Source of the DNA: an uncultured Saprospiraceae bacterium
GTDB taxonomy: Bacteria > Bacteroidota > Bacteroidia > Chitinophagales > Saprospiraceae
Assembly: GCA_938015805.1 (NCBI GenBank)
Contig: CALLXF010000006.1
Location: 1 to 64,000 of the forward strand
Direction of reading: 5' to 3'
DNA: 64,000 nt
Shown in pieces: positions 1 to 9,392 of the stretch. The notes under the pieces were generated by a model. The model saw only the letters and a list, made by a program, of their open reading frames with translations, was not told where the DNA came from and ran no database searches. How positions within the stretch are numbered: the first letter of the stretch is position 1; every line of letters starts with the position of its first letter. Position numbers and translations under genes: made by a program.

Positions 1-1
1 T

Positions 2-1183
2 TGTAAATGGAAACTGTATTCCTTGTTGTACAAAGTCGCATGCTACTCCACGTTCGTTTGGTTTATTGATCACATGTACAGACTGCGTACTCGATCCTGA
101 TCTGATGTATATTCTGCAATCCGGAGCTAGAGCTGCAAGAAAAAAATTAGTAGCAAAGGGATCTTCTATCCCGTTCCACTCTTCTATAAATACTTTTCCG
201 TCTGAGAGATCGTCATAGGTCAGATCTACCTGCCATAAACTATCCTGTGTCATGTAGTATAGCAATTCCGAATCAGGGCTAAATTCTAGGGAGCTAAAAA
301 TAGAAAACTCTGGTGGTGCTGTGTATAATGATCTAGGATTAGAAAGCAATCCATTATTTCGATCAAAATTATAAACATGCAAACCATCGTCTTTATTATA
401 ATATGCGTAAAGTTTACCGTCTGGAGAAAAATGTGCACTTCCTGAAGCAGAACTATGATCAATATCAAATGGTCGAGCAATTTCTTGTGTATCTATTTGC
501 TCAAATCCATTTTCTGTTAATAAAACAGTGAGGAATTCATTTTCTCGACTTAATGGCTGCAGTATCCACCAGTCTTTTTGATTCTCATGTTTTATCGCTG
601 ATAAGTACGAGGATAATATTCCATCTGTAAAAGAATCATAAAACACAACATTTTTTTCCTCCACCGCACCTTTACCACTATCACCAGATATATCTACATA
701 GGTATATTTTAAATGCCTTAAAGTTAAAGACGGATCAGCGAATGCATCATATTCTATGGTTTTATGGATAATGTAATAACCATCTGTATTTGCAGGATCA
801 TCTAAAATCGTAATATCCTGTCTACCAGGATAGCCGTTTATACAGTCCCCTAGCCATAATTCATCAAAAAAAGGACCTGCATTTATACTATCTCCATTCA
901 TTAATATCTCATGATCCGCACCTGCCACTGCACATCCATTAGTATAAAATAAAAGATTTCCTTCTCGGTCCGCAACTGAGGCATTATTACTATCAAATGT
1001 TAGTCCTGCATCTCGGGTTCCGACCTCAAAGGGTACTGTATTAAAATCAATCTTCAAAGAAATAAAATTTTCGGATCCATCTTGATCATTTCCAAATATC
1101 CAATGATAGTCTTGCTTGTTTTGGGCACAAAGGATAGTGGGAAATAAAACTGAAAAAAGAATAATAGTGATAATTTTATTCAT
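2..1183 (-). CDS. Secreted PD40/beta-propeller protein, C-terminus cut off by window edge
   Basis: The frame is open from an ATG at 1183 down to the left edge, so about 394 residues are visible and the 3' part is missing. The start has a signal peptide (MNKIITIILFSVLFP...ILCAQ). The body mixes free-text-like beta-propeller segments (HFSPDGKLYAYYN, SLEFSPDSELLYY), typical of PD40/WD40-like strands, and ends near RGVACDFVQQGIQFP, a segment that in Bacteroidota precedes PKD-type and T9SS sorting domains. It is therefore probably a surface protein exported by the T9SS; the sorting domain itself would lie outside the window. The substrate or role cannot be told. It is followed on the same strand, 108 bases upstream, by the TonB-dependent receptor. 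Confidence 0.8.
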   Translation of the reverse strand, partial: MNKIITIILFSVLFPTILCAQNKQDYHWIFGNDQDGSENFISLKIDFNTVPFEVGTRDAGLTFDSNNASVADREGNLLFYTNGCAVAGADHEILMNGDSINAGPFFDELWLGDCINGYPGRQDITILDDPANTDGYYIIHKTIEYDAFADPSLTLRHLKYTYVDISGDSGKGAVEEKNVVFYDSFTDGILSSYLSAIKHENQKDWWILQPLSRENEFLTVLLTENGFEQIDTQEIARPFDIDHSSASGSAHFSPDGKLYAYYNKDDGLHVYNFDRNNGLLSNPRSLYTAPPEFSIFSSLEFSPDSELLYYMTQDSLWQVDLTYDDLSDGKVFIEEWNGIEDPFATNFFLAALAPDCRIYIRSGSSTQSVHVINKPNERGVACDFVQQGIQFPFT

Positions 1184-1291
1184 GCCCTTAAGGTAACACA
1201 AGACGTTCAGCTTTTAATTATTATTCATGTTAATAATCAAGACAGTTACACTTTTCTAAAGTATCTCGTTTCTACATTATCACATTTAAAA

Positions 1292-3790
1292 TTATCCATT
1301 TCCACCACCGATACCTCCGCCACCTTGCTGGCCACCACCTTGCTGTCCTTCTCCAGCCTTAGCATCTGTATTTTTTACTTTGCTCTTACGTTTTTTGAAA
1401 TCTACTTTCCCAAATTTATATCTCACGTTTATACCCACTGATCTAAACGGTATCGTAAACCTGGTAATCTGTGTAAAGTTTTCTCCTTCGATATCAGAGT
1501 TAAAAGCTTTGTTTGCATTAAAAGGATCTATACAATTTATCCCTAAACTCCACGCCTTAAACTCTTTCCTGATTCCCGCTCCATAAATCCAGAAAGATGG
1601 ATTTTCTCCTTGCAGTGTTCTACGAGGAGAAGAAAAATATCCAAAGTAATCCGCTTTTAGCGAACCAGTAAATGCATAATCTCCACCGAAGAAAAAATTA
1701 TATAAAAAATCTTTGGCTTCTAGATCCACACCGTTTACTGTTCCGCTCCCATCATAAGTATAAAAATTACCTCCTCCACGGATTGTAAATTTATTGATGG
1801 TCTTGGTGGTAAATAAATTTAATCCTAGGGAATTGTTTTCCCCTACGTTTGCAAAGGAATTAATAGAAATTCCATCATCTACTGCAAGGGTCTGCTCTAT
1901 CACATCAGAAGTGATTTTATAATAAGCCGTTGCAAAAACCGTAGCTCCCAAAATAGAAGTGTTATACCCCAGTTCGATCTGATCGACTAGTTCAGGCTCC
2001 AGTGATGGGTTACCTAAAGTCCTGTTAAACACATCCGCATTATTATTAAACGGATTAATATAAAATAAAGTCGGTCTCTGTATCCTACGCGTATAACTTA
2101 ACTTGAGTGTTCTAAACTTAGGCAAACTTCTACTGATCGTAATATTAGGCAACCAGTTAGAATAGGTATTCTCAAATGGAGATAACCCTAGTGCTGCAGG
2201 ATTCTCTGAGGTCTCATCCCAGCTGCCATCGATCGCCGTATGTTCATATCTTACCCCAGTGATAAAAGAATATTTCTTTGCCAGCACAAAACTCAGTGAT
2301 GCATATCCAGACATGACATCCTGACCATAATTAAACACATTAGTAAAAAGTGGGTCGTCTGCTCTATTAGTCGTAATGTAATCACTTTTTATATCACGCA
2401 ATACCATCTTTGCACCTGTCTCTAGTTTTAGAGATTTAGGCAACGGCTGAGTATAATCGATTTGGAAGGTCGTTTCTAAATTATCACCATCATTAAAAAC
2501 TTTTGCATTTTGTCTATTTAGAAAAGATAATGCGTCTAACTGATGCGTCTCTGATACCGTAAAATCCTGATCGTTATCTCCTTTGGATATTTGTGTAGCG
2601 ATCACTAACTCCTGATCTTTTTTATCTTCAAAAGTCTTAGTGTAATCAAAGGTCCAGTCAAACCCACCAAAATAATTATCACCTTTATTAGTACGACTAA
2701 AACTATCCACCATCATCGATAGCGGCTCTACAAAAAATCCTTCTCCCGATCCATCTACATCAAATCCAAAACCTCTTAAAGTAAACGCAGTATTAAATGC
2801 ATTAAAGGCATTTATATCATAAAACGCACTGATCGTTCCATTACTTCCGAGACGAGAAGTCTCTTGCATACCAGCGTTAAAAGATTGCACTACCCCATTA
2901 TCTCTCCTCTCAAAAAGCGTAGTTCCTGTCGCTGGATTAGAGTAAAAAACAGACGCATTAGAACTGATTCCCAGTCTCCCTCGTCCACCATTTAAACTAG
3001 CAAATAAACTATTTTGCCTGATCCCTACAGAAGCATTTACAGAGCCAGCGATCCCTTCTATATTATCTCTCTTAGTGATAATATTTATAATCCCTGCACT
3101 TCCCTCTCCGTCATATTTTGCGGAAGGAGAAGTAATGACTTCTACCTTTTTTATCTGATCCGCAGGAAACATCTTTAAGGCATCTGCTACATTATTTGCA
3201 AACATACCAGATGGTTTACCATTGACTAAGATCCTGACATTACTCGAACCTCTCAAGGAAACATTTCCTTGTACATCTACTGTCAGCATCGGAACCTTCC
3301 TAAGTACATCAGTCGCATCTCCACCGGCAACGGTAGCATCCTGCTCTACATTATAAACGATTTTATCTGGTCTATTTTCTATTAATGATCGTTTATCAGT
3401 CACTTCTACGGCTTCTAAAATATAGTTAGACGGCACCATTAATACTTTACCGAGATCGTTATCCGGTTTTTTTAACGTCAGAGCAACACTATCTAATTGC
3501 TTATCCTCATACCCCAAAAAAGAAATATAAATATCATAATCCCCTGTTTTAGAATCAAAGCTAAATTTTCCATCATCATCCGTGAGTACACCATCTTTCT
3601 CTCTGGATGCCCCGTGATTTTTAAGTACTAAGGTGGCATAAGCAACAGGTAAGTTAGTAAGGGAATCTATCAATTGTCCCGAGATTTTCCCCTTGATACT
3701 TTTTCCGCCACCGCCTCCCATTCCAGGCCACTGGGCATAACTCATTTGGACTAATAAAAGCAATGCTGCAGATACGATCAGTTTTTTCAT
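1292..3790 (-). CDS. TonB-dependent outer-membrane receptor with carboxypeptidase-like domain
   Basis: 832 aa. Residues 1-20 are a signal peptide; 32-115 form a carboxypeptidase regulatory-like beta-sandwich (CarboxypepD_reg); 125-240 a TonB plug (TDVLRKVPMLTVD, SLRGSSNVRILVNG, SAGIINIITK); the rest is a beta-barrel of the OMP_b-brl_3 type. This group moves large or scarce ligands (siderophores, peptides, glycans) across the outer membrane, but the ligand cannot be read from sequence and no SusD partner is adjacent. A Gly/Gln-rich tail (about 806-832) follows the last strand, and a second Gly run lies just after the signal peptide; barrels usually end in an aromatic residue, so the tail is unusual. 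Family call is firm, substrate unknown. Confidence 0.92.
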   Translation of the reverse strand: MKKLIVSAALLLLVQMSYAQWPGMGGGGGKSIKGKISGQLIDSLTNLPVAYATLVLKNHGASREKDGVLTDDDGKFSFDSKTGDYDIYISFLGYEDKQLDSVALTLKKPDNDLGKVLMVPSNYILEAVEVTDKRSLIENRPDKIVYNVEQDATVAGGDATDVLRKVPMLTVDVQGNVSLRGSSNVRILVNGKPSGMFANNVADALKMFPADQIKKVEVITSPSAKYDGEGSAGIINIITKRDNIEGIAGSVNASVGIRQNSLFASLNGGRGRLGISSNASVFYSNPATGTTLFERRDNGVVQSFNAGMQETSRLGSNGTISAFYDINAFNAFNTAFTLRGFGFDVDGSGEGFFVEPLSMMVDSFSRTNKGDNYFGGFDWTFDYTKTFEDKKDQELVIATQISKGDNDQDFTVSETHQLDALSFLNRQNAKVFNDGDNLETTFQIDYTQPLPKSLKLETGAKMVLRDIKSDYITTNRADDPLFTNVFNYGQDVMSGYASLSFVLAKKYSFITGVRYEHTAIDGSWDETSENPAALGLSPFENTYSNWLPNITISRSLPKFRTLKLSYTRRIQRPTLFYINPFNNNADVFNRTLGNPSLEPELVDQIELGYNTSILGATVFATAYYKITSDVIEQTLAVDDGISINSFANVGENNSLGLNLFTTKTINKFTIRGGGNFYTYDGSGTVNGVDLEAKDFLYNFFFGGDYAFTGSLKADYFGYFSSPRRTLQGENPSFWIYGAGIRKEFKAWSLGINCIDPFNANKAFNSDIEGENFTQITRFTIPFRSVGINVRYKFGKVDFKKRKSKVKNTDAKAGEGQQGGGQQGGGGIGGGNG

Positions 3791-3883
3791 ACTATTAATT
3801 CTTATGTACTAAACTACACTTCTTTAGAAGTAGTAGATAGATTTTTTCGATTAAAGACTTGCAATTTTATATTAATCACTATG

Positions 3884-4315
3884 CTATAAATTTATAGTGT
3901 AAGAATAGCCAGAGGATACGGGTTGATCTTTTTCTTTATTTTTCTTTACGGTTGTCACCGAATAAGATATCGTCTGTTTTTTCTTTTTAGGAAGCTTAAA
4001 ATGAATTCTTATATTTTTATGGAACACCACTCTAAGCTTACGAGGAATATCTGGAATCTCAAATTGGAATAATTTAACGACTCTAACCGCTTCCTCATCA
4101 CAACCAAAACCTAGAGAGGATATTATTTTAGTTTCCTTTACGCTCCCTTTATAATCAATACCATACCTCAAATAAACGGAACCCTCAATCTTCTCTTTTA
4201 AAGCCGCTTTAGGGTATTTAAGCATTTTTTTAATAAAAGTATTCATGGCTTTTTGGCCGCCGATATAAACTGGTTGTTTTAAAAAGTGCTTGTCCTTAGT
4301 GGAGCGTTTCGACAT
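3884..4315 (-). CDS. Orphan TonB C-terminal domain protein, no membrane anchor
   Basis: 143 aa. Residues 15-110 resemble the TonB C-terminal fold: PVYIGGQKAM, then LKYPKAALKEKIEGSVYLRY and a KETKIISSLGFGCDEEAVRVV stretch, the usual pattern of Bacteroidota energy transducers. Unlike a true TonB it has no N-terminal transmembrane segment, no Pro-rich linker and no signal peptide; the start is charged. The tail is Lys-rich. It lies 93 bases upstream of the receptor on the same strand, but cannot energise it in the usual way without an anchor. It may be a cytoplasmic or degenerate relative. The domain call is fair, the function unknown. Confidence 0.75.
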   Translation of the reverse strand: MSKRSTKDKHFLKQPVYIGGQKAMNTFIKKMLKYPKAALKEKIEGSVYLRYGIDYKGSVKETKIISSLGFGCDEEAVRVVKLFQFEIPDIPRKLRVVFHKNIRIHFKLPKKKKQTISYSVTTVKKNKEKDQPVSSGYSYTINL

Positions 4316-4352
4316 ATCTATAAAAATACTTATATCTCCGAGATTAAGCGAT

Positions 4353-4392
4353 TACCTTTGTATAGTTTTGTGTCATTTAGATTTAATCTAAA
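4353..4392 (+). promoter_or_regulatory. Putative promoter and palindromic operator of the patatin gene
   Basis: Two perfect Bacteroidota -7 boxes (TAnnTTTG) sit in tandem: TACCTTTG at 4353-4360 and TAGTTTTG at 4363-4370. Directly downstream, where the transcript should start, is a perfect 17-bp palindrome TTTAGATT-T-AATCTAAA at 4376-4392. No clear -33 TTTG was found at the expected spacing. The arrangement fits a repressor site over the start of transcription; this is inference. Confidence 0.35.
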
Positions 4393-4424
4393 GGTTAAAA
4401 TATCATCGGAATCGATATATAAGT

Positions 4425-5327
4425 ATGCGTGCATTAGTCATTTCAGGAGGAGGATCAAAAGGAGCATTTGCGGGTGGTGTGGCACAGTATCTTATCCAGG
4501 AAGAAAAAAGAGATTATAAAATATTTATAGGCTGCTCCACAGGTAGCCTTCTTGTCCCGCATTTATCCATTGGAGAAATCGATAAAATTAAAAAAGCCTA
4601 CACCTCTGTAGGTATGAAAGATATTTATAACATCTCCCCATTTAATATCAAAAAGCAAAAGGATGGAAATATAAAAACTTCCATTAACCACCTCAATATT
4701 CTTAGGATGTTTGGAAGAGGGAAAAAGACTTTTGGCGAACATAAAAATCTCAGAAAGACAATAGGCAGCTTTTTTAGCCAAGAGGATTTTGATCTTATAA
4801 AATCCAGAGAAAATAAAGTCTTACTTACAGTCTCTAATTTTACGACTAGACAGGTCGAATATAAATATGCAAGAGATTGTACTTACAAAGACTACTGTGA
4901 CTGGATGTGGGCCTCATGTAGTTTTGTCCCATTTATGAGTATCGTAGAAAAGAATGGTTACGAATATGCAGATGGAGGTTTTGGTAATTACATTCCGGTA
5001 CAGGAAGCTATCAATAACGGAGCTACAGAAATAGACGTCATCGTACTCACACCTAGGAATAGACAAAGAGCAGAAATAAAATCTCGTAATGCTTTTGATC
5101 TGATGTTACATACCATCCAATTTATGAACGACCAGATCTCACATGACGATATCCTCATCGGTCATCTGTTTAGTATCTATGATCCTAACATTAAGGTCAA
5201 TTTCTTCTTTACTCCTCGTGTGCTTACGGAACATTCTTTTTACTTCGATAGAACGCAAATGACGGAGTGGTGGGACGAGGGGTTAGAATTTGCAGCTGCA
5301 AGGTGTAAAGATTTGTTTAGATATTGA
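4425..5327 (+). CDS. Patatin-like phospholipase family protein
   Basis: 300 aa, no signal peptide. The Gly-rich oxyanion loop is GGGSKG at residues 8-13, the nucleophile elbow is G-C-S-T-G with Ser38, and the catalytic Asp is in DGG at 183-185 (YADGGFGNYIP), so the Ser-Asp dyad is complete. Patatins hydrolyse acyl esters of phospholipids or related lipids. This short RssA/YlbK-like bacterial form is probably cytoplasmic or membrane-peripheral. It is transcribed alone, divergently from the TonB-like gene, from a region with two -7 boxes and a palindrome. The family is certain; the lipid substrate is unknown. Confidence 0.9.
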   Translation: MRALVISGGGSKGAFAGGVAQYLIQEEKRDYKIFIGCSTGSLLVPHLSIGEIDKIKKAYTSVGMKDIYNISPFNIKKQKDGNIKTSINHLNILRMFGRGKKTFGEHKNLRKTIGSFFSQEDFDLIKSRENKVLLTVSNFTTRQVEYKYARDCTYKDYCDWMWASCSFVPFMSIVEKNGYEYADGGFGNYIPVQEAINNGATEIDVIVLTPRNRQRAEIKSRNAFDLMLHTIQFMNDQISHDDILIGHLFSIYDPNIKVNFFFTPRVLTEHSFYFDRTQMTEWWDEGLEFAAARCKDLFRY

Positions 5328-5514
5328 TTTTGTAAATATTCTGCATTTTTTAAAAATTACGATATTTTATTCTATTTCTTGTTTTTAAAATTCTCTGGTT
5401 TTTGGTCTTTTTATTGGTATAAAATCATAATAATCCTCAATATTATGACGCCTAATTATCACAATCAAGCAAATAACAGCTGTTTTTGCAAAATTTACTC
5501 AAGTTCCTAAGGGT

Positions 5515-5549
5515 TTTGTATATCCATCAATGTCTAGTATATAATTCTG
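5515..5549 (+). promoter_or_regulatory. Possible promoter of the small secreted protein gene
   Basis: TTTG at 5515-5518 and TAATTCTG (one mismatch to TAnnTTTG) at 5542-5549, 23 bases apart. This would place the transcript start about 50 bases before the gene at 5605. The rest of the 277-base gap from 5328 shows nothing else recognisable. Confidence 0.25.
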
Positions 5550-5604
5550 TAAAACTTCCCAATGACTCAGAATTATAATTACTAACATCCAAAAAAGAAC
5601 AGCT

Positions 5605-5979
5605 ATGAAAAATGTACTACTAAGCCTTACTTTCTTTACACTTCTATCCACCCTTAATGTTAGTTATGCTCACAACAACCCTATTCTAGAAGCAGATGTT
5701 TTTACCATCGAAGCCATCAATTTTGAAATCAGTCATAATATGGTCAACGACTACGGAATGGAAATTACTTTTAATGAAGGAAGTGGAAATCTAGAAATTT
5801 CGCTAAATGAGGAAGTTTCATTTTTAAAAATCACAAATGCCAAGGAATCCTTAGAATTCCAATTGCCTATATTTTCTAAATCAGTTATTTTAGATCTGGA
5901 TGATTTTGATTTAGGTGATTATAAAATGCATATTTTACTAAAGAACGAGGCTGTTCTTCCCGCAAAATTTAGCAAATAA
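5605..5979 (+). CDS. Small secreted beta-rich protein of unknown function
   Basis: 124 aa. Residues 1-22 form a signal peptide ending at SYAHNN. The rest is short alternating beta-like segments (LEISLNEEVSFLKITN, VILDLDDFDLGDYKMHILL) that look like a single Ig/DUF3244-type sandwich, similar in feel to a T9SS sorting domain but without the usual start (PNP) or the closing KLIK motif. It is monocistronic, with a candidate promoter before it and a strong terminator 61 bases after it. I do not recognise the family with confidence. Confidence 0.7.
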   Translation: MKNVLLSLTFFTLLSTLNVSYAHNNPILEADVFTIEAINFEISHNMVNDYGMEITFNEGSGNLEISLNEEVSFLKITNAKESLEFQLPIFSKSVILDLDDFDLGDYKMHILLKNEAVLPAKFSK

Positions 5980-6040
5980 GTTTTAAAAAAATCGTAATTA
6001 CCTTTTTTAATACTGGGTTTATTTAACCGTAGTATATACA

Positions 6041-6080
6041 AAATCCCGAGATCAAATAGATGCTCGGGATTTTTATTTTT
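6041..6080 (+). terminator. Rho-independent terminator
   Basis: Perfect 10-bp stem AAATCCCGAG (6041-6050) / CTCGGGATTT (6063-6072), 12-base loop, then a T-rich run. It ends the transcript of the small secreted protein gene. Confidence 0.75.
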
Positions 6081-6143
6081 GACAATTGAATAACTAACCA
6101 ACTGTGATATTATTCTAAGATAATTAAGTTAAACTAGTTAGGT

Positions 6144-6230
6144 CTAATTTAACTCGCCGTTTGATTCTGCATACCACACTCCTATTCCTACTATTATAAA
6201 AACTACTGGTATTATTGCTAATGTCGTCAT
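6144..6230 (-). CDS. Possible 28-aa single-pass membrane microprotein
   Basis: An ATG at 6230 opens a short frame reading MTTLAIIPVVFIIVGIGVWY followed by AESNGELN and a TAG stop. It is one hydrophobic helix with a short acidic tail, like known bacterial membrane microproteins (size and layout recall KdpF or CcoS-type small subunits, but no sequence match is claimed). It lies 95 bases downstream of the topoisomerase gene on the same strand. At 28 codons chance cannot be excluded; conservation in relatives would decide. Confidence 0.35.
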   Translation of the reverse strand: MTTLAIIPVVFIIVGIGVWYAESNGELN

Positions 6231-6325
6231 GATTACTTTTTTATTTAGATTTAAAAACTCTAGTAAAGTCACAGGTTACACCAGAGTATTTTCGATAATT
6301 TAATTGTTTTCTAAGCTTATTCTTT

Positions 6326-9139
6326 TTAAAATTCAAATTCTATCGTATCACCAGGCTGAATTCCATCCTCACCTGGAGGTTTTTTTTTGCCTTTAGTTTT
6401 ACTTGATGTAGTTTTTTTAGTGGGAGATTTCTTAGCAGCCGGTTTCTTAGCAGTTGTTTTTTTTGCCGTTGGGCTCTTAGCAGGAGACTTAGTACTGGCT
6501 ACTTTACTCTTAGCGGTAGTCTTATCTTTTGCCACTGGTTTTTCTATATCTTGAGCCTTATCAGCTTCCCCTAAAGGTAATTCTCCAGAAGAAGTCGACT
6601 GAGCATCTTCTATAAGTGGAGTGACTTTGAGTATTTTAAACTCACCTAATTTATTACCGAGAGCTTTCCATCCTTTTACGTCTATAAAAGACTGGAATTC
6701 CATTTTCTTATCATACTTAGTTCCACCAGACTTATAAGAGTACATGACTTTAGGATCGGAGAGACTAGATGCATAATACAGTTTAGATCCTTTTGCATCA
6801 GTTATAAAACTAAATTTCTCATCTTGGGTTGAGGTTTCGATCTTAAATCGTTTGACCATCGTCCATCCCTTCTCTCCCTCGTAGTAGAGTGCTGATATAA
6901 CAGAGTCTTCTGATAATCTAGCTACCTCCATTATCTGAGCCGGATCATATTTTTTATTGAAGTCTAAATCATTTATCTCATACTCTCCATTTTTATAAAG
7001 CGCTATTAATTTATTTCCTGTATCAAACTCTCCTAAGAAAACACCTCTCTCCTCTTTATTTAGGCGACCGTTATCCATGTCGATCCATGCTTTTATAGCT
7101 CCTAATGATGAAGATCCAACTTCTAACTGAGTGATTTTTTTTATTGGATATTTAGTTACGATATTTCCTCCTGCTCCTCGTCCTTTAATATCTAAAAAGT
7201 CAAAATCAAATTCGAATACTTTTTTATGAGCTCCACATCCTGGTGTCAACTGTATCTGTACTTTTTCTGATTCTCCATTGGCATTAGCCGTAAAGTATAA
7301 AACTTTAGATCCTTTATTACCCTTAGTTAATGGATACTCTTTATCCCTAGTTATGGCTGTTACATTAAATCGTTTAGCCATAGCCCTACCGGTTTTGCCA
7401 TCTACATAAATCATATTATAGGTCGTCCGATCATCTCCCTTTTTCCAGACTGCTGCATGGATCATATTTTTACCTATAAATGTTTTATCCGAGATACGGA
7501 CTACTCTCATATTACCCTCCTTAGTAAATCCGATGACGTCACTGATATCAGAACACTCTTGGATAAATTCATCTTTCTTCATCCCAGTACCTACAAAGCC
7601 TTCTTTAAAATTGGCGTAAAGTTTTGCATTATTCTGGACTACAGCTTGCACTTTTATCGTCTCGAAATTAGTGAGTACCGTCTTTCTTTCTTTACCGTCG
7701 GAATATTTTTCTAATAACCGCTCATAAAAGGCTATCGTATATTCTGTAAGGTGATTTAGATCATACTGCACCTGTTTTAGTTCCTCTTCTATTTTTGCTA
7801 TAAGTTCGTCTGTTTTAAACTTATTATACTTAGAGATACGTTTAATTTTTATCTCTGTAAGTCTGATCAGATCGTCTTCTGTAATATCTCTCTGAAGGCG
7901 TATACGGGTATCATTTTTCTTTACCTTATCAGAAGGAGTAACCACATATTTTTTAAGACCGCCCTCGATAACTTTCAACACTTCCTCAAAAGACTCACAC
8001 TCTTCTATGTCCCGATATATTCTATTTTCAATAAATATTTTCTCTAGACTAGTGAGATGCCATTTTTCCTCCAGCTCTTTTTTCTTAATCTCTAGTTCCA
8101 TTCCGAGCAATGTTTTAGTGCGGAATGTGCAGTGCTCGAGGATATCATTTACTGCCATAAAATGAGGCTTATCCTCTATGATCACACAGGCGTTAGGAGA
8201 GACAGAAACCTCACAATTAGTAAATGCATAAAGTGCATCTATAGTTACTTGCGGACTGACTCCTGGAGCTAAGTCGATGAGAACTTCCACATCTTTGGCC
8301 GTGTTATCGACCATCTTTTTTATTTTGATCTGACCTTTATCATTAGCCTTTATGATACTATCGATTAGATTTCCGGTGGTTACCCCGAATGGTAATTCTC
8401 TTATGGCAAGAGTGTTTTTATCAACTTGTTCTATTTTTGCACGTATCTTAACTTTCCCACCTCTTTTTCCTTGGTTATATTCGGATACATCCGCCATTCC
8501 TCCAGTCTGAAAATCAGGGTAAATTTTTACTCTTTTACCTTGTAATATTTTTATCGATGCTTTTATCAGCTCTATAAAGTTATGTGGTAAAATCTTAGTG
8601 GACAGTCCGACCGCAATCCCTTCTACACCCTGTGCTAAGACGAGTGGAAATTTAACGGGTAGTGTTATGGGCTCTTTATTACGACCATCATAAGACAGTT
8701 GCCACTCAGTAGTCTGTGGATTAAAAACGACATCTTTTGCAAACTTTGTAAGACGTGCTTCTATATATCGAGCGGCTGCCGCCGAATCACCTGTGCGTAC
8801 ATCGCCCCAGTTTCCTTGTGGATCGATGAGAAAATCTTTTTGACCTAATTTTACTAAAGCCTGTCCGATGGCAGCATCTCCATGTGGATGATATTGCATC
8901 GCATGTCCTATAACGTTTGCCACTTTATGAAAACGTCCATCTTCTTTATCTTTTAAACTCTGGAGGATACGACGTTGCACTGGTTTGAGACCGTCATCTA
9001 TGGCAGGTATAGCTCTTTCTAAAATTACATAAGAGGCATAATCTAGAAAGTATTCTCTATACATACCATTAAGCGTCAGTAGAGCCTCTTCTCCCTGAAC
9101 CTCCGTATCTGCATCCGGCCTAAATCCCTTTTTTGCCAT
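6326..9139 (-). CDS. parC: DNA topoisomerase IV subunit A (ParC-type)
   Basis: 937 aa. The breakage-reunion domain starts near residue 25 (YASYVILERAIPAIDDGLKP), with the winged-helix/tower core and catalytic Tyr125 in AAARYIEAR. The later part has the beta-pinwheel-like CTD. Lack of a clean GyrA box and the general form favour ParC over GyrA. With ParE it decatenates daughter chromosomes using ATP; parE is not in the window. The last about 70 residues form a Lys/Ala/Thr/Pro-rich tail (repeats such as KSPAKSPTAKKTTAKKPAAKK) resembling histone H1, before a conserved-looking GDTIEFEF end. The tail probably adds DNA binding (inference). Confidence 0.93.
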   Translation of the reverse strand: MAKKGFRPDADTEVQGEEALLTLNGMYREYFLDYASYVILERAIPAIDDGLKPVQRRILQSLKDKEDGRFHKVANVIGHAMQYHPHGDAAIGQALVKLGQKDFLIDPQGNWGDVRTGDSAAAARYIEARLTKFAKDVVFNPQTTEWQLSYDGRNKEPITLPVKFPLVLAQGVEGIAVGLSTKILPHNFIELIKASIKILQGKRVKIYPDFQTGGMADVSEYNQGKRGGKVKIRAKIEQVDKNTLAIRELPFGVTTGNLIDSIIKANDKGQIKIKKMVDNTAKDVEVLIDLAPGVSPQVTIDALYAFTNCEVSVSPNACVIIEDKPHFMAVNDILEHCTFRTKTLLGMELEIKKKELEEKWHLTSLEKIFIENRIYRDIEECESFEEVLKVIEGGLKKYVVTPSDKVKKNDTRIRLQRDITEDDLIRLTEIKIKRISKYNKFKTDELIAKIEEELKQVQYDLNHLTEYTIAFYERLLEKYSDGKERKTVLTNFETIKVQAVVQNNAKLYANFKEGFVGTGMKKDEFIQECSDISDVIGFTKEGNMRVVRISDKTFIGKNMIHAAVWKKGDDRTTYNMIYVDGKTGRAMAKRFNVTAITRDKEYPLTKGNKGSKVLYFTANANGESEKVQIQLTPGCGAHKKVFEFDFDFLDIKGRGAGGNIVTKYPIKKITQLEVGSSSLGAIKAWIDMDNGRLNKEERGVFLGEFDTGNKLIALYKNGEYEINDLDFNKKYDPAQIMEVARLSEDSVISALYYEGEKGWTMVKRFKIETSTQDEKFSFITDAKGSKLYYASSLSDPKVMYSYKSGGTKYDKKMEFQSFIDVKGWKALGNKLGEFKILKVTPLIEDAQSTSSGELPLGEADKAQDIEKPVAKDKTTAKSKVASTKSPAKSPTAKKTTAKKPAAKKSPTKKTTSSKTKGKKKPPGEDGIQPGDTIEFEF

Positions 9140-9392
9140 GTATAAAATATCTTAATTGATCAATCAACAAAAATACATATTATTATTTATAATATATGAA
9201 TTAGTCCACTGGTAAAATAGTAATGAAAATATAATCGATATAGATACTTCCTTTTGCTATAACAACCTAGAACCAGCCATTTTTTATGCTTTTATAATCC
9301 TACCAAATAGAAATGCACAGACAATCAGGCCGCTTTATTATTAACTCTTAACCACAAACCGGTTTCCTTTCTTTATGTTTATTATCTAGAAC

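Larger units (their letters stand above)
5980..6325. other. 346-base gap between convergent genes
   Basis: It holds the terminator at 6041-6080 and, on the minus strand, a possible 28-codon membrane microprotein gene at 6144-6230. Nothing else is recognisable. Confidence 0.6.
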
